Shown here in pieces: positions 1 to 9,716 of a stretch of DNA of 64,000 nt. The notes below the pieces were generated by a model. The model did not search any database. It was given only the letters and a program-made list of their open reading frames with translations, and was not told where the DNA came from. The DNA is from Anaerolineae bacterium (GTDB taxonomy: Bacteria > Chloroflexota > Anaerolineae > DRVO01). Every line of letters starts with the position of its first letter. Position 1 is the first letter of the stretch. The stretch spans positions 37,251-101,250 of the forward strand of contig JABLXR010000009.1 in assembly GCA_013178015.1 (NCBI GenBank), written 5' to 3'. The position numbers and the translations under genes were made by a program.

Positions 1-1533
1 CACGTAAATGTCCTCGTGCTCCTTGGCCAGCCCGATGACAGATACGCCCTCAACCCCTGCTTCCTCCAGGGCCTGCAGCGCCGCATGGAGCTGACCCTTC
101 CCCCCGTCCACCACGACGAGATCCGGACGGGCGGCGAACGACTCATCGCAAGCGGACTTGTCCCGAGCCCCGAAGCGACGGCGCAGCACCTCGGCCATCA
201 TGGCGAAGTCGTCGGCGCCGGAAACGGTGCGAATGCGAAAGCGACGGTAGTCGCTCTTCCGCGCCACTCCTTTGACGAAGGCGACCATACTGCCCACGGC
301 GTGGCTTCCCTGGATATTGGAGATGTCGTAGCACTCGATGCGCGCCGGTATCTCCTTCAGGTTCAGCGCCTGGCGCAGCTCTTCCAGCGCTTGCACCGAA
401 CGGCCCTCGTCGGCCTCCCACTCGGCGCGCAGTGAGTTGAGGGTGGCGGCGGCGTTCTCCTGGGCCAGCTTCAGCAGCTGGCGCTTCTCCCCGCGCTTGG
501 GCACCCGCACGCTCACCCGCCGGCCTCGCTTCTCCCTGAGCCAGGACTCGATGACCATCATGGACTCCGGGGCCTGAGGAACGATCACCTCGCTGGGGAC
601 GTGAGAAGCCTCGCTGTAGAACTGCTCCAGGAACGAAGCCAGTATCTCCTTGTCCTCTTCTTCGGTGGTGCCTTCCAGCACGAAGTACTCCCGACCGATC
701 AGGTAGCCCTCGCGCAGGAAGAACACCTGCACGCAGGCGGAACCGTTGGAGCGGGCGAAGGCGACCACGTCGTGATCCTGGAGCGAGGACGACACCACCT
801 TCTGCCTTTCTACCACCCGTTCTAGGGCCTGGAGCTGATCCCGCAAGGCAGCAGCCCGCTCGAACTGCAGCTGCGCCGACGCCTCCTCCATCTTGTCCCG
901 CAAGTCCCGGATCACCTGATTGGACTTGCCCTCGAGGAATAGGCAAAGGCGCTCGATCCCCTCGCGGTACTCCTCCGGTGTGCAGGCACCGACGCACGGG
1001 CCCGGACAGCGGCCGATGTGGTAGTAGAGGCAGGCGCGCCGACGGGCCCCGTCCATAGCGTCCTTGCAGGTGCGGTAGGGGAACAGGCGGCGGAGGAGGT
1101 CCAGCGTCTCACGCATGGCCCAGGACGAAGTGTAGGGGCCGAAGTAGCGGGCGCCGTCGTCGGCGATCCTGCGCACGGTGGAGACGCGCGGGTAGTCCTC
1201 CTCCCATCCCACCCGGATGAAGGGATAGCGCTTCTCGTCCTTGAAGCGCACGTTGTAGCGAGGCCGGTACCTCTTGATCAGCGTGCACTCGAGTATCAGC
1301 GCCTCCAATTCGGTGGAGGTCACTATGAACTCGATGTCGGCCAGGCTCTCCATCAGCCGCAGCACCTTCGGGGCGTGGGCATTGGACGCCTGGAAGTAGG
1401 ACCGCACCCGGCTGCGCAGGTTGACGGCCTTGCCCACGTATATGACATGCCCGTCCCCGTCTCGCATGATGTACACGCCCGGCTGACAGGGAAACTGCGC
1501 TGCTTTGGCTCCCAATTCGCTGATATCGGCCAT
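1..1533 (-). CDS. uvrC: UvrABC excinuclease subunit C (3' end outside window)
   Basis: The reading frame is open from an ATG at 1533 to the window edge, giving 511 codons; the C-terminus (the helix-hairpin-helix region in the family) lies outside. UvrC makes the dual incisions in nucleotide excision repair. The N-terminus has the GIY-YIG nuclease signature (PGVYIM, then VIYVGKAVNLRSRVRSYF, about residues 18-45). A UVR motif, the UvrB-contact segment, sits near residues 205-240 (RDKMEEASAQLQFERAAALR). The second half carries the RNase-H-like endonuclease domain, with ECYDISNIQGSHAVGSMV and PDLVVVDGGKGQL. An in-frame TAG lies two codons upstream of the ATG, which fixes the start. The gene appears to be a single-gene transcript from the -10 element near 1590. 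Confidence 0.96.
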   Translation of the reverse strand, partial: MADISELGAKAAQFPCQPGVYIMRDGDGHVIYVGKAVNLRSRVRSYFQASNAHAPKVLRLMESLADIEFIVTSTELEALILECTLIKRYRPRYNVRFKDEKRYPFIRVGWEEDYPRVSTVRRIADDGARYFGPYTSSWAMRETLDLLRRLFPYRTCKDAMDGARRRACLYYHIGRCPGPCVGACTPEEYREGIERLCLFLEGKSNQVIRDLRDKMEEASAQLQFERAAALRDQLQALERVVERQKVVSSSLQDHDVVAFARSNGSACVQVFFLREGYLIGREYFVLEGTTEEEDKEILASFLEQFYSEASHVPSEVIVPQAPESMMVIESWLREKRGRRVSVRVPKRGEKRQLLKLAQENAAATLNSLRAEWEADEGRSVQALEELRQALNLKEIPARIECYDISNIQGSHAVGSMVAFVKGVARKSDYRRFRIRTVSGADDFAMMAEVLRRRFGARDKSACDESFAARPDLVVVDGGKGQLHAALQALEEAGVEGVSVIGLAKEHEDIYV

Positions 1534-1587
1534 TTCCTAGGGCTCGCACGTGAGGCGGAGGTCCCTCCGCCGGCATCTTACATAACC

Positions 1588-1596
1588 ATTATAGCA
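1588..1596 (-). promoter_or_regulatory. Extended -10 promoter of uvrC
   Basis: On the minus strand the sequence reads TGCTATAAT, a perfect -10 hexamer with the TGn extension. It lies about 55 nt upstream of the uvrC ATG. No good -35 hexamer is seen at 17 nt, which is usual for extended -10 promoters. Confidence 0.55.
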
Positions 1597-1830
1597 GACG
1601 GTGGGCCGGATGCGCCTGTACGCTGCTGCTGATAGGAGCTCGGGATCGGGGACGAGTGTTCAGCCGCGAATCCGCTAAGGTGCTTCCCTGCCCTGCCCAT
1701 AGCGCGCCGGCCCGTCGAGCGCGAGGTCCCCGAGTGCACGCGCGTGGGCTGAGGACGGTTGTGCCGGATCGCCCCTGGGCAATCGGGCGTCACTGCGTCG
1801 GAGCGTGCCAACGCGGCGCGGGCCTGGAGG

Positions 1831-1875
1831 CAGGGCACGCATGGGCGCGTGCACTCCTCGGAGGAAGGTGCCCTG
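1831..1875 (+). repeat. Dispersed ~45-bp hairpin repeat, copy 1
   Basis: Starts with CAGGGCAC and ends with the perfect inverse GTGCCCTG (1868-1875), so the unit can fold on itself. Inside is the core TGGGCGCGTGCACTCCTC, followed by CTCCTCGGAGG, which is itself a small hairpin. The core recurs at 1896-1940, 9515-9560 and 18902-18948, and in inverse orientation at 9458-9490. Confidence 0.65.
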
Positions 1876-1895
1876 GGCGCGGTAGGTACGTGGGG

Positions 1896-1940
1896 ACAGC
1901 GCGCACGGGTAGGTGCACTCCTGGGAGGAAGGCAGGCGCG
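1896..1940 (+). repeat. Dispersed ~45-bp hairpin repeat, copy 2
   Basis: A diverged direct repeat of the preceding copy, 20 bp further on. It keeps GCGCACGGGTAGGTGCACTC followed by CTGGGAGGAAGGC. Tandem placement of two copies resembles REP/BIME-type arrangements. Confidence 0.55.
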
Positions 1941-2255
1941 GACGACGATCGAGGCTTGCTCTCCAGACCTCGTGTTCCTCTGAGTGGCGCGTGGTGCCAG
2001 AGGTCCCTTCGAGGATGGGTGCGCGACCTCCCTGGGAGTATCGTGGTCCAATCTCTACATCCTGGGAAGCCAACCGAGAGACCCGCTGGGAGAGATCCTG
2101 GTGCACGCGGAGCCTGCCCCTTTGCTCTGGTCTCCGCAGGCTCTGAGCCGGCCGAAGGGCGGGCCTAGCCTTGTCCTGGCCCGACCATTCATGGCGGAGC
2201 GGGCCGGCTCGACAGTGTTGTCTCTAGTCTTGTGCGCTGGCGCCGATGGCGGTGA

Positions 2256-2284
2256 TTGAGCGGGGTGGAAGGCGATGGTAGAAT
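2256..2284 (+). promoter_or_regulatory. Sigma-70-type promoter of the HIT/acyl-CoA carboxylase operon
   Basis: -35 TTGAGC (2256-2261), 17-nt spacer, extended -10 TGG-TAGAAT (hexamer 2279-2284). Transcription would start near 2291, about 20 nt before the HIT ATG at 2312, leaving room for the AGGAG ribosome site. Confidence 0.6.
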
Positions 2285-2311
2285 GCCGTGACTCTCAGGA
2301 GTAGGTGGCAA

Positions 2312-2833
2312 ATGGATCGCCTGTGGACGCCCTGGCGGATGCCGTATCTCACGGCAGACAAGCCATCGGGCTGCATTTTCTGCCAGGCACTGGCCGAAGG
2401 GCTCGATAGCAGCAACCTGGTGGTACACCGAGCCGAGAGGGCCTTTGTCATGCTGAACCGATATCCGTACAACAACGGTCACGCGATGGTGGTCCCCAAC
2501 CGTCACGTGGGCTCCCTCGAGCTGCTGCAGGAGGCCGAACTGCTTTCGATCATGCAGCTGGTGAACCTGACCCTGGCCGGTCTCCGAAACCTGGCATCGC
2601 CCGACGGGTTCAACATAGGTGTGAACCTGGGCAAGGCGGCCGGGGCGGGGATCGAGGCTCACGTGCACGTGCACGTGGTACCGCGGTGGCAGGGGGATAC
2701 CAACTTCATGCCCATCCTTGCCCATACCCGGGTCATTCCTGAGAGCCTTACCGACACCCGCAGCCGGCTTCAGGGGGCAATCGAGAGAGTGCTAGCAGGC
2801 CAGACAGGTGGGGAGTGCGGGCGCGATGGATAG
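2312..2833 (+). CDS. HIT-family hydrolase, Ap4A phosphorylase-like
   Basis: 173 aa. The HIT motif [10 protein letters not shown] is present near the C-terminus (histidine triad, nucleotide-phosphate binding). The opening [10 protein letters not shown] plus CIFC, then [16 protein letters not shown] and [15 protein letters not shown], are the pattern of the mycobacterial Ap4A phosphorylase branch (Rv2613c-like), which cleaves diadenosine tetraphosphate. The exact substrate cannot be read from sequence. The ATG at 2312 is chosen over a GTG 24 nt upstream because AGGAG lies about 10 nt before it and the family starts at this point. It is the first gene of the operon and its last 8 nt overlap the carboxyltransferase start. 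Confidence 0.88.
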   Translation: MDRLWTPWRMPYLTADKPSGCIFCQALAEGLDSSNLVVHRAERAFVMLNRYPYNNGHAMVVPNRHVGSLELLQEAELLSIMQLVNLTLAGLRNLASPDGFNIGVNLGKAAGAGIEAHVHVHVVPRWQGDTNFMPILAHTRVIPESLTDTRSRLQGAIERVLAGQTGGECGRDG

Positions 2834-4400
2834 CGAGGCGGTTGGCGAGCAGCAGGAGTGGCGAGACCGCCTGGAAGCGCTTCGGGCGGAGTCCCTTGCC
2901 GGTGGCGGTCCCGAGAGGGTGGCAACCCAGCACGCCAAGGGGAAGCTCACAGCGCGAGAGCGCATCGCCGTCCTCCTCGATCCCGATACGTTTGTCGAGA
3001 TAGGGCCGTTCGCACGGTCCCGCGGCGCCGCATTCGGCCCCGATGGCGTGGGCCCGTTGGGGGACGGGGTGGTCACCGGCTACGGCAGCATAGAGGGGCG
3101 GCTGGTGTACGTCTTCAGCCAGGACTTCACCGTCATGGGCGGGTCTCTGGGCCAGGCACACGCCGACAAGATCTGCCGACTGATGGACCTAGCCACCCAG
3201 AACGGTGCCCCGGTGGTGGGGCTCAACGACAGCGGCGGCGCCCGCATTCAGGAAGGGGTGGAGTCACTGGCGGCGTATGCCAGAATCTTCCTCCGGAACA
3301 CGCTGGCGTCGGGCGTAGTGCCCCAGATATCGGCCATCATGGGCCCCTGCGCCGGGGGAGCGGTGTACTCCCCTGCTCTTACCGACTTCGTGATCATGTG
3401 CCAGGACACGTCCTACATGTTCGTGACTGGCCCCGACGTGGTCCGCGCGGTGACTCACGAGGAGGTAACCTTTGAGCAGTTGGGTGGGGCGGCTGTGCAC
3501 GCGGGGCAGAGCGGCGTGGCTCACTTCCGAGTGGAGGGGGATGAGGAGTGCCTAGCCCTGATACGGCTGTTGCTGAGCTATCTCCCCCAGAACAACCTGG
3601 AAGACCCACCGTACCTCGAGCCCGAAGATGACCCCGAGCGTCAGGACGAGGCGCTGGACTCGATAGTGCCGGAGAGCCCCTCGCAGCCCTATGACATGCA
3701 CGAGGTCATCACCAGGGTTATGGACGACGGCCAGTTTCTGGAGGTACATGCCGACTACGCTCAGAACATCGTAGTGGGCTTTGCCCGGCTCGATGGGCAC
3801 CCCGTCGGCGTGGTGGCCTCTCAGCCTCTGGTGCTGGCCGGAGTGCTGGACATCAACGCCTCTGAGAAGGCGGCCCGGTTCGTGCGCTTCTGTGACTGCT
3901 TCAACATCCCCCTAGTAGTCTTCGAGGACGTCCCCGGCTTCCTGCCCGGGCTGGATCAGGAGCACGGCGGCATCATCCGCTCGGGAGCCAAGCTGCTCTA
4001 CGCCTTCTGCGAGGCGACGGTCCCTCGCGTGACTGTCATCACCAGGAAAGCATACGGTGGAGCCTACTGCGTTATGAACTCCCTCCCTACCAGGGGCGAC
4101 CTGACCGTAGCGTGGCCCATGGCCGAGCTGGCTGTGATGGGAGCGGAGAGCGCGGTCAATATCATCCATCGCCGGACTCTGGCGAGCGCGCCCGAGGAGG
4201 AGCGCGAGGCCCTGCGGGCGCGACTGGTAGTGGAGTACAGAGAGCGGTTCGCCAACCCCTTCGTGGCAGCTGAGAGGGGGCTGATAGACGACGTCATCGA
4301 ACCGAGACAGACTCGACCCTGGCTGATCCGAGCTCTGCAGATGCTGCGGAACAAGAGACAGAAGAATCTACCGCGTAAGCACGGCAACATCCCTCTTTGA
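2826..4400 (+). CDS. Acyl-CoA (propionyl-CoA type) carboxylase, carboxyltransferase subunit
   Basis: 524 aa, the usual length for PccB/MmdA. It transfers carboxyl from biotin to an acyl-CoA, probably propionyl- or acetyl-CoA. Two crotonase-like halves are visible: the N-terminal half with [20 protein letters not shown] and the oxyanion loop [16 protein letters not shown], the C-terminal half with [31 protein letters not shown] and the family-typical ending RKHGNIPL. In Streptomyces PccB-type proteins the loop reads GGAYDVM; here the Asp is Cys, a position linked to acyl chain choice, so specificity is uncertain. The ATG at 2826 has GGGGAG upstream and overlaps the HIT gene. The biotin carboxylase and carrier follow, making a three-gene enzyme. 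Confidence 0.93.
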   Translation: MDSEAVGEQQEWRDRLEALRAESLAGGGPERVATQHAKGKLTARERIAVLLDPDTFVEIGPFARSRGAAFGPDGVGPLGDGVVTGYGSIEGRLVYVFSQDFTVMGGSLGQAHADKICRLMDLATQNGAPVVGLNDSGGARIQEGVESLAAYARIFLRNTLASGVVPQISAIMGPCAGGAVYSPALTDFVIMCQDTSYMFVTGPDVVRAVTHEEVTFEQLGGAAVHAGQSGVAHFRVEGDEECLALIRLLLSYLPQNNLEDPPYLEPEDDPERQDEALDSIVPESPSQPYDMHEVITRVMDDGQFLEVHADYAQNIVVGFARLDGHPVGVVASQPLVLAGVLDINASEKAARFVRFCDCFNIPLVVFEDVPGFLPGLDQEHGGIIRSGAKLLYAFCEATVPRVTVITRKAYGGAYCVMNSLPTRGDLTVAWPMAELAVMGAESAVNIIHRRTLASAPEEEREALRARLVVEYRERFANPFVAAERGLIDDVIEPRQTRPWLIRALQMLRNKRQKNLPRKHGNIPL

Positions 4401-4419
4401 CACTCACCCATCCGAGCTG

Positions 4420-5913
4420 ATGATCAGAAAGGTACTCATTGCCAACAGAGGCGAGATCGCGGTGCGCATCATCCGGGCGTGCCGCGAGCTGGGCATGAGG
4501 ACGGTCGCCGTCTACTCCGATGCCGACCGAACCGGCCTGCACGTGCGCCTGGCAGATGAGGCCTACCGGATCGGCCCGGCGCCTTCTCGGGAAAGCTACC
4601 TGAGCATCGCTCGCATCGTGGACGCGGCGGTGCGCTCCGGGGCCGATGCCGTGCATCCCGGGTATGGGTTTCTGGCCGAGAACGCGCTGTTCGCTCAGGC
4701 CTGTGTGGAAGCTGGGCTTATCTTCGTGGGGCCCGACTACGAGACTATTCGGCTCCTGGGCGACAAGGTGGCAGCCCGTCGGTTCATGCGGGAGGCGGGA
4801 GTGCCCATCGTCCCCGGGAGCGATGAGGACACGGGCAGCGACCTGACTTCGGCGGCCGAGCGTCTTGGCTTCCCTCTGCTGATCAAGGCAGCCGCCGGAG
4901 GCGGCGGCAAGGGCATGCGACTAGTGCGCAGGCGAGAAGAGCTCGAGCCGGCCTTGGAGGTGGCCCGGCGAGAGGCACGGGCTGCCTTCGGGGACGATAC
5001 GGTCTACCTGGAGCGAACGGTTCAGGGGGCACGGCACATTGAGTTTCAGATACTGGCCGACAGCTACGGCAATGCCATACACCTGGGCGACCGTGAGTGC
5101 TCGATCCAGCGCCGACACCAAAAGGTCATAGAGGAGACGCCTTCCCGCGCCCTCACGGACGACTTGCGGCAGAGGATGGGCGAAGTAGCCCTGCTGGCTG
5201 TGCGGTCAGCCCAATACTGCTCGGCCGGGACGGTAGAGTTCCTGCTGGACTCGACGGGGAGTTTCTATTTCCTCGAGGTAAACCCGAGGCTGCAGGTGGA
5301 GCATCCGGTGAGCGAGATGGTCACCGGCGTAGATATTGTGAAGGAACAGCTGCGGATCGCGGCCGGAAGACGGTTGCGGTACCGGCAGTCAGACATCCAG
5401 CCACGGGGCTGGGCCATCGAGTGCCGCATCCTGGCGGAGGATCCATACTCCAACTTTGCCCCCAGCACTGGCCGAATCACCGGGTTCTCGGAGCCGGCGG
5501 GCCCGGGGATCAGGGTGGAAAGCGGCGTGTACGACGGTTTCGAAGTCACCCCGTACTACGACAGCCTTATTGCCAAGGTGATCGCTTGGGGGGAGACGCG
5601 AGGCGATGCCATCATGCGCATCCTGCGCGCCCTGGAGGAGTGTCGCATCTCGGGCATCAAGACCAACATCCCCTTCTGTCACCAGCTGTTCAACAGCCCC
5701 AGCTTCATCGGTGGTCAGTTTGACACCACGTTCTTGGAACAGCGCTTCTCTCTCAGCACTGAAAGCAGGCAGGCGCACGAGCTCATTGCCGCGGTGGCGG
5801 CTGCATATGTGGAGAACACGAAGAGAGGACGGCGGGCAGCGGAGAGGCGCGATTCCTCTCGCGCCGATGGCGCCTGGCGGCTTGCAGGGCGGTCGGAGGC
5901 CATGGGCGACTAG
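4420..5913 (+). CDS. accC: Biotin carboxylase subunit of acyl-CoA carboxylase
   Basis: 497 aa. ATP-grasp enzyme that carboxylates biotin with bicarbonate. Motifs in order: [19 protein letters not shown] at the N-terminus, [11 protein letters not shown], the glycine-rich ATP loop [38 protein letters not shown] segment ([15 protein letters not shown]), and [18 protein letters not shown] with the catalytic Glu/Arg. A tail of about 45 residues beyond the usual 450 is basic and low in complexity, and carries no biotinyl domain; that domain is the next gene. The stop codon (5911-5913) directly abuts the ATG of the carrier gene, so the two are translationally linked. Confidence 0.95.
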   Translation: MIRKVLIANRGEIAVRIIRACRELGMRTVAVYSDADRTGLHVRLADEAYRIGPAPSRESYLSIARIVDAAVRSGADAVHPGYGFLAENALFAQACVEAGLIFVGPDYETIRLLGDKVAARRFMREAGVPIVPGSDEDTGSDLTSAAERLGFPLLIKAAAGGGGKGMRLVRRREELEPALEVARREARAAFGDDTVYLERTVQGARHIEFQILADSYGNAIHLGDRECSIQRRHQKVIEETPSRALTDDLRQRMGEVALLAVRSAQYCSAGTVEFLLDSTGSFYFLEVNPRLQVEHPVSEMVTGVDIVKEQLRIAAGRRLRYRQSDIQPRGWAIECRILAEDPYSNFAPSTGRITGFSEPAGPGIRVESGVYDGFEVTPYYDSLIAKVIAWGETRGDAIMRILRALEECRISGIKTNIPFCHQLFNSPSFIGGQFDTTFLEQRFSLSTESRQAHELIAAVAAAYVENTKRGRRAAERRDSSRADGAWRLAGRSEAMGD

Positions 5914-6462
5914 ATGAAGTACGTGGTCGAGGTCGAGGGGCGTCAGTACCGCATCGACGTCGAGGGTGGCCGCATCGCGGTAGATGGCGAGTGGCTGGAG
6001 CTCGATGTGAAACAGATTGGCGACTTGCCCCTCTATTCTCTCCTCGTGGACAGCGCCTCAGTCGAGGTAAGCGTGGAAGAGGAGAGCCGTTTCCACTACA
6101 GCGTGATGCTGGCCGGGGAGATGTACAGCGTCACCGTCCGCCCGGAAGGGCTTAGTGGAGCGAGCGAGGGCGGACGCGGTCGGCGGACCGACGAAGTGGT
6201 GCGTGCGCCCATGCCCGGGTTGGTGGCGTCTCTGCCAGTGTCGGTGGGGCAGCAGGTGCGGCTGGGACAGACCCTAGTGGTGGTCGAGTCCATGAAGATG
6301 GAGAACCCACTCCAGGCCCCTGCTGCCGGCGTCGTGACGCAGATTCACGTAGGACCGGGGGACTCGGTGGAGAAGAACCAGCCCATCGTGACCCTGAAGT
6401 TCGACGGGGCTGCCGCAGGTGAAGGCCGCCCCGACAGTGACGGAGGTTCGGAGGATGGCTAG
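5914..6462 (+). CDS. Biotin carboxyl carrier protein subunit
   Basis: 182 aa. The C-terminal biotinyl domain contains ESMKMENP; its lysine carries biotin, and it is followed by AGVVTQIHVGPGDSVEKNQP, the second half of the hammerhead fold. The first 90 residues are a small beta-rich domain (VVEVEGRQYRIDVEGG) seen in propionyl-CoA carboxylase and oxaloacetate-decarboxylase-like carriers, joined by a Gly/Arg-rich linker. It begins directly after the biotin carboxylase stop and supplies the swinging arm between the two catalytic subunits. Confidence 0.92.
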   Translation: MKYVVEVEGRQYRIDVEGGRIAVDGEWLELDVKQIGDLPLYSLLVDSASVEVSVEEESRFHYSVMLAGEMYSVTVRPEGLSGASEGGRGRRTDEVVRAPMPGLVASLPVSVGQQVRLGQTLVVVESMKMENPLQAPAAGVVTQIHVGPGDSVEKNQPIVTLKFDGAAAGEGRPDSDGGSEDG

Positions 6463-7381
6463 GCTGCGCATCGGGCACGTTGACCTCGATACCTCGCACC
6501 CGCAGAACTGGATCCCCATCGAGCGCGAGTTGGGGCACGAAGTGGTGGGGGTCTATGACGGCGGGGGCGTTTGGCCGCAAGGATACGCCCGTGAGTTCGC
6601 CGATAAGCTGCAGGTTCCCAGGGTGTTCGACTCGCCCGAGCAGATGGCGGACGAGGTGGACCTGGCCATAGTGCACACGGCCAATTGGGACCTTCACGTG
6701 GAGCGAGCACGCCCCTTCGTGGAGGCGGGGAAGGGCGTGTTGCTCGACAAGCCCATCGTAGGGAACCTGAAAGACATCCACGTGCTGCGGGACTGGGCCA
6801 GGCAGGGGGCTCGAATCAGCGGCGGCTCGTCCCTGCGCTTCGCCTACGAGGCCCGGGAGTACCTCGCCCGGCCGGTGGAGGAGCGGGGCGAGCCCCAGTT
6901 CGCTTTCGTGGGTTGCGGGGTAGACGAGTTCAACTACGGCATCCACGCCTATGCCCTTCTGGTGGCCCTCATGGGAACCAAGGTGGAGAGCGTCAAGTAC
7001 CTGGGGGCCAAGGGCCAGCGACAGATAGAGGTTGTGTGGCAGGACGGACGCCGAGGGATCCTGACCATCGGCAAGCCGATCGGGGGAAGGTGGCTGCCAT
7101 TCTACGCCACGCTAGTGAGTGACCGCGGCATCACCCAGATGATTGCCGAGAGCGGCAGGTTGTACCGGGCCCTGCTGGAGGCGCTATTGCCGTACTACGC
7201 CGGGGAGGCTGAGGTGCCCATGGGAATCGAGGACCTGCTGGTGCCCGAGTTGCTGGCCCTGGCGGCGCGTCAGTCCTGGCTCAACGATGGGGCCCGCCGC
7301 TACCTCAGTGACCTCAGGCTCGATGACCCAGGCTACGACGGGGCTGCCTTCGGCGCCGAGTACCGTCTGAGTAGGTTATAG
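6455..7381 (+). CDS. Gfo/Idh/MocA-family oxidoreductase, DTSH subtype
   Basis: 308 aa. NAD(P)-dependent sugar or cyclitol dehydrogenase fold. The usual N-terminal GxGxxG is not present; the strand reads RIGHVDLDTSHPQNW, the 'LDTSH' subtype of this family. The second signature is kept as LLDKPIVGNL (EKP motif, Lys catalytic in the family). The substrate is unknown. The ATG at 6455 lies inside the carrier gene (8-nt overlap) after GGAGGTTCGGAGG, so it is co-translated with the carboxylase operon although it has no obvious mechanistic link. Its stop codon TAG lies within the second 7-nt unit of the heptad element that follows. Confidence 0.8.
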   Translation: MARLRIGHVDLDTSHPQNWIPIERELGHEVVGVYDGGGVWPQGYAREFADKLQVPRVFDSPEQMADEVDLAIVHTANWDLHVERARPFVEAGKGVLLDKPIVGNLKDIHVLRDWARQGARISGGSSLRFAYEAREYLARPVEERGEPQFAFVGCGVDEFNYGIHAYALLVALMGTKVESVKYLGAKGQRQIEVVWQDGRRGILTIGKPIGGRWLPFYATLVSDRGITQMIAESGRLYRALLEALLPYYAGEAEVPMGIEDLLVPELLALAARQSWLNDGARRYLSDLRLDDPGYDGAAFGAEYRLSRL

Positions 7382-7490
7382 GTTGTAGGGAATAGGGTAG
7401 AGGTTACAGGGGACGGAGACAGGCGCCGGACGTAGCGGGCGTTCGGCCGCAACCTACCCCTGTAACCTGTTCCCCACAACCTGTAACCTA
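7372..7490. repeat. Heptad inverted-arm element H1 (convergent gene ends)
   Basis: Two arms of degenerate 7-nt repeats in opposite orientation around a centre of about 37 nt. The left arm (7372-7413) has six units (TAGGTTA, TAGGTTG, TAGGGAA and so on). The right arm, read on the minus strand from 7490 to 7451, begins TAGGTTA, CAGGTTG, TGGGGAA. The arms can pair over most of their length. The oxidoreductase stop TAG lies in the left arm, and the lepA stop TAG (7488-7490) is the first unit of the right arm. It probably also acts as a bidirectional terminator. Confidence 0.75.
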
Positions 7491-9284
7491 TTCGACAGAG
7501 AGCAGGGCCATGAAGGCTTCTTGGGGCACGGAGACGCTACCGATCTGCTTCAGGCGCTTCTTCCCCTCCTTCTGGCGCTCCAGGAGCTTTCGCTTGCGGG
7601 TGACGTCGCCGCCGTAACACTTGGCGGTGACATTCTTGCGCAGAGCCTTGACGTTGGCCCGGGAGATCACCCTCTTGCCCACGGCGGCCTGTACCGGGAC
7701 GGTGAAGAGCTGCCGTGGTATGAGCTCCTTGAGCCGGGAGACCAGCGCTGACCCTTTGCGGTAGGCGTCTTGGCGATGCACGATCATGGAGAGCGCGTCT
7801 ACGGGCTCGTCGTTGACCAGGATGTCCACTCGCACCAGGTCAGCGGCCCGAAAGCCGATCAGCCGGTAGTCCATGCTGCCGTAGCCCCGGGTGCGGGATT
7901 TGAGCTGGTCATGTAAGTCAATGATGAGCTCGGAAAGGGGCATTTCGTAGGTGAGCAGGGCGCGGCTCTCGTCTAGGTACTCCATGTTCTTCTGCACCCC
8001 TCTCCGCCCGGTGACGAGCTCCATCACCGACCCTATGTACTCGGTAGGCGTGACCAGAGTCACCTCGGCCCAGGGCTCTCGGATCTCCTCGATGTCGCCC
8101 TCCGGGGGCAGGTCCGCCGGGCTGTCCACCAGGACAGTGTGCCCCTGACGGGTGAGGACCTCGTATTCGACGTTGGGTGCGGTGAAGACGATGTCCAGTC
8201 CGTACTCCCGCTCCAGCCGCTCCTGTATGATCTCCATGTGAAACAGGCCTAGGAAACCGGCCCGGAACCCGAAACCCAGAGCCTGGGACGTCTCTGGCTG
8301 CCAGGTGAGAGAGGCATCGTTGAGGGTCAGCTTCTCTAGTGAGTCCCGCAGGAGGGCGAAGTCCTCGCCCTCGGAGGGGTAGAGGCCAGCGAACACCATG
8401 GGCTTGGCCGGCCGGTAACCGGGCAGAGGTCGAGATGCCGGGGAGCTGGCCAGAGTGATGGTGTCTCCTACGGCGCAATCATGGGCGCTCTTGAGGCCGG
8501 TGGCCACGTAGCCGACTTCGCCAGCAGTGAGCTCGTCGGTGGGGGTCATGCCTGGGGCGAACACCCCCACCTCTATGGGTTCGAACCGCTCTCCGGTGGC
8601 CATGGCGAGGAGGACGCTTCTGCGGGGCAGAGCGCCGTCGAAGACACGTATGTAGGCCACCACTCCCTTGTAGGGGTCGTAGTGAGTGTCGAACACTAGC
8701 GCTCGCAGCGACTCCGTCTCCGCCGGCCTTGGCGGTGGCACCCGGGCCACCACTGCCTGGAGCACCTCGTCGCAACCCCGTCCGTCCTTGGCCGACGCCA
8801 GGATGACGTCCTCCTTGTCGAAGCCGAACAGGTCGGACAGCTCATGGGCCACGGCTTCCGGATGGGCGCTGGGCAGGTCTATCTTGTTGACCACCGGTAC
8901 GATGACCAAGTTGTGGTCGAGCGCCTGGTAGAGATTGGCGATGGTCTGCGCCTCCACCCCCTGAGAGGCGTCCACCACCAATAGGGCGCCCTCGCAGGCC
9001 GCCAGCGCTCGCGACACCTCGTAGGAGAAGTCCACGTGGCCGGGCGTGTCTATCAGGTTGAGCTCGTAGCGCTGGCCGTCGGGCGCGTCGTAGTACATGC
9101 GGACCGCGGAAGCCTTGATGGTTACCCCCTTCTCGCGCTCCAGTTCCATGGCGTCTAGCACCTGCTCCGTCATGTCTCTCTCGGAGATGGTGCCGGTGCG
9201 CTCCAGAAGACGGTCGGCCAGGGTGGACTTGCCGTGGTCCACGTGGGCTATGATGCAGAAGTTGCGGATGTTGTCTCGTTCCAT
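7488..9284 (-). CDS. lepA: Elongation factor 4 (ribosome back-translocase LepA)
   Basis: 598 aa, normal length. Ribosome-bound GTPase that remodels stalled or mistranslocated ribosomes. GTPase motifs: [14 protein letters not shown] (P-loop), effector region before [23 protein letters not shown] (G3), NKIDLPSA (G4). Domains II and III and the LepA-specific C-terminal domain are present, ending in [19 protein letters not shown] and [22 protein letters not shown]. The ATG at 9284 is chosen over one at 9302 because the -10 hexamer overlaps the latter. The 5' leader would then be only about 10 nt. The gene stands alone and converges on the carboxylase operon. Confidence 0.97.
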   Translation of the reverse strand: MERDNIRNFCIIAHVDHGKSTLADRLLERTGTISERDMTEQVLDAMELEREKGVTIKASAVRMYYDAPDGQRYELNLIDTPGHVDFSYEVSRALAACEGALLVVDASQGVEAQTIANLYQALDHNLVIVPVVNKIDLPSAHPEAVAHELSDLFGFDKEDVILASAKDGRGCDEVLQAVVARVPPPRPAETESLRALVFDTHYDPYKGVVAYIRVFDGALPRRSVLLAMATGERFEPIEVGVFAPGMTPTDELTAGEVGYVATGLKSAHDCAVGDTITLASSPASRPLPGYRPAKPMVFAGLYPSEGEDFALLRDSLEKLTLNDASLTWQPETSQALGFGFRAGFLGLFHMEIIQERLEREYGLDIVFTAPNVEYEVLTRQGHTVLVDSPADLPPEGDIEEIREPWAEVTLVTPTEYIGSVMELVTGRRGVQKNMEYLDESRALLTYEMPLSELIIDLHDQLKSRTRGYGSMDYRLIGFRAADLVRVDILVNDEPVDALSMIVHRQDAYRKGSALVSRLKELIPRQLFTVPVQAAVGKRVISRANVKALRKNVTAKCYGGDVTRKRKLLERQKEGKKRLKQIGSVSVPQEAFMALLSVE

Positions 9285-9300
9285 AGTGATCCAAACCATC

Positions 9301-9329
9301 ATTATACCGCAAGGGGCGACTGTGGTCCA
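9301..9329 (-). promoter_or_regulatory. Promoter of lepA
   Basis: Minus-strand -35 TGGACC (9324-9329), 17-nt spacer, perfect -10 TATAAT (9301-9306). The predicted start site is near 9294, so the mRNA is nearly leaderless with respect to the ATG at 9284. Confidence 0.6.
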
Positions 9330-9457
9330 TCAGGATAAGGAGCCGCATCGAGGGGACGAGCGTCTCCGGGCGGCAGTCTCACGGGATGTGCCCGCGTGGG
9401 TGCTTTCCTCACTGGCTCTCAGGGTAGGCTCCTGGGCCGGCCACGAGGGCGAGGCGA

Positions 9458-9490
9458 GGGCGCTCGCATCCCCCTGAGGAGTGAGCGCCC
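9458..9490 (-). repeat. Dispersed hairpin repeat, inverted copy
   Basis: Bounded by GGGCGCTC (9458-9465) and its exact inverse GAGCGCCC (9483-9490). Read on the minus strand it gives GGGCGCTCACTCCTCAGGGG, matching the GGGCGCGTGCACTCCTC core with a 3-nt deletion. It forms an inverted pair with the copy at 9515-9560. Confidence 0.5.
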
Positions 9491-9514
9491 CCAGCCGCGG
9501 TGGGCACTTCGGCA

Positions 9515-9560
9515 CAGGGCGCGCGTGGGCGCGCGCACTCCTCCAAAGAAGATGTGCCTG
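9515..9560 (+). repeat. Dispersed hairpin repeat, copy 3
   Basis: Begins CAGGGCGCGCG and ends GTGCCTG, with core TGGGCGCGCGCACTCCTC. The same boundaries and core as the copy at 1831-1875. Confidence 0.6.
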
Positions 9561-9716
9561 GAATGCAGTCGGGGTCTGCTCTCGCACTCTGAGCGCAGTG
9601 AAGGACCTTGGTGGCGGTGCTCGCTGGAACCGGTCCCTCCGCTCCTGAGCTCTTGCCATTCGGATTGGCGACTACGATAGGAAGCACCGGCCTCGCCGCG
9701 CCAGTGGTACTGACTT

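Larger units (their letters stand above)
1597..2255. other. Gene-free gap between uvrC and the HIT gene
   Basis: About 650 bp with no convincing coding potential. Several short frames are open on both strands, but they overlap each other and resemble no family. The gap contains two copies of the dispersed hairpin repeat (1831-1875 and 1896-1940). A related inverted core (GTGCACGCGCGTGGG) lies at about 1734-1748. No tRNA or other RNA gene was recognised. Confidence 0.6.
9330..9716. other. Gene-free gap upstream of lepA with hairpin repeats
   Basis: About 390 bp between the lepA promoter and the end of the next gene. Only short, mutually overlapping open frames are present and none resembles a protein family. 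It contains two copies of the dispersed hairpin repeat in opposite orientation (9458-9490 and 9515-9560). No RNA gene was recognised. Confidence 0.6.

Noticed and set aside
1578..2259. Several overlapping frames of 70-170 codons in the uvrC-HIT gap, some with Cys-rich repeats.
   Set aside because: They arise from the hairpin repeats in this gap. They overlap on both strands, begin without ribosome sites and resemble no family.
9303..9716. A possible structural RNA in the lepA upstream gap because of its strong GC-rich hairpins.
   Set aside because: The hairpins coincide with the dispersed repeat copies, and no promoter-RNA-terminator arrangement is seen.
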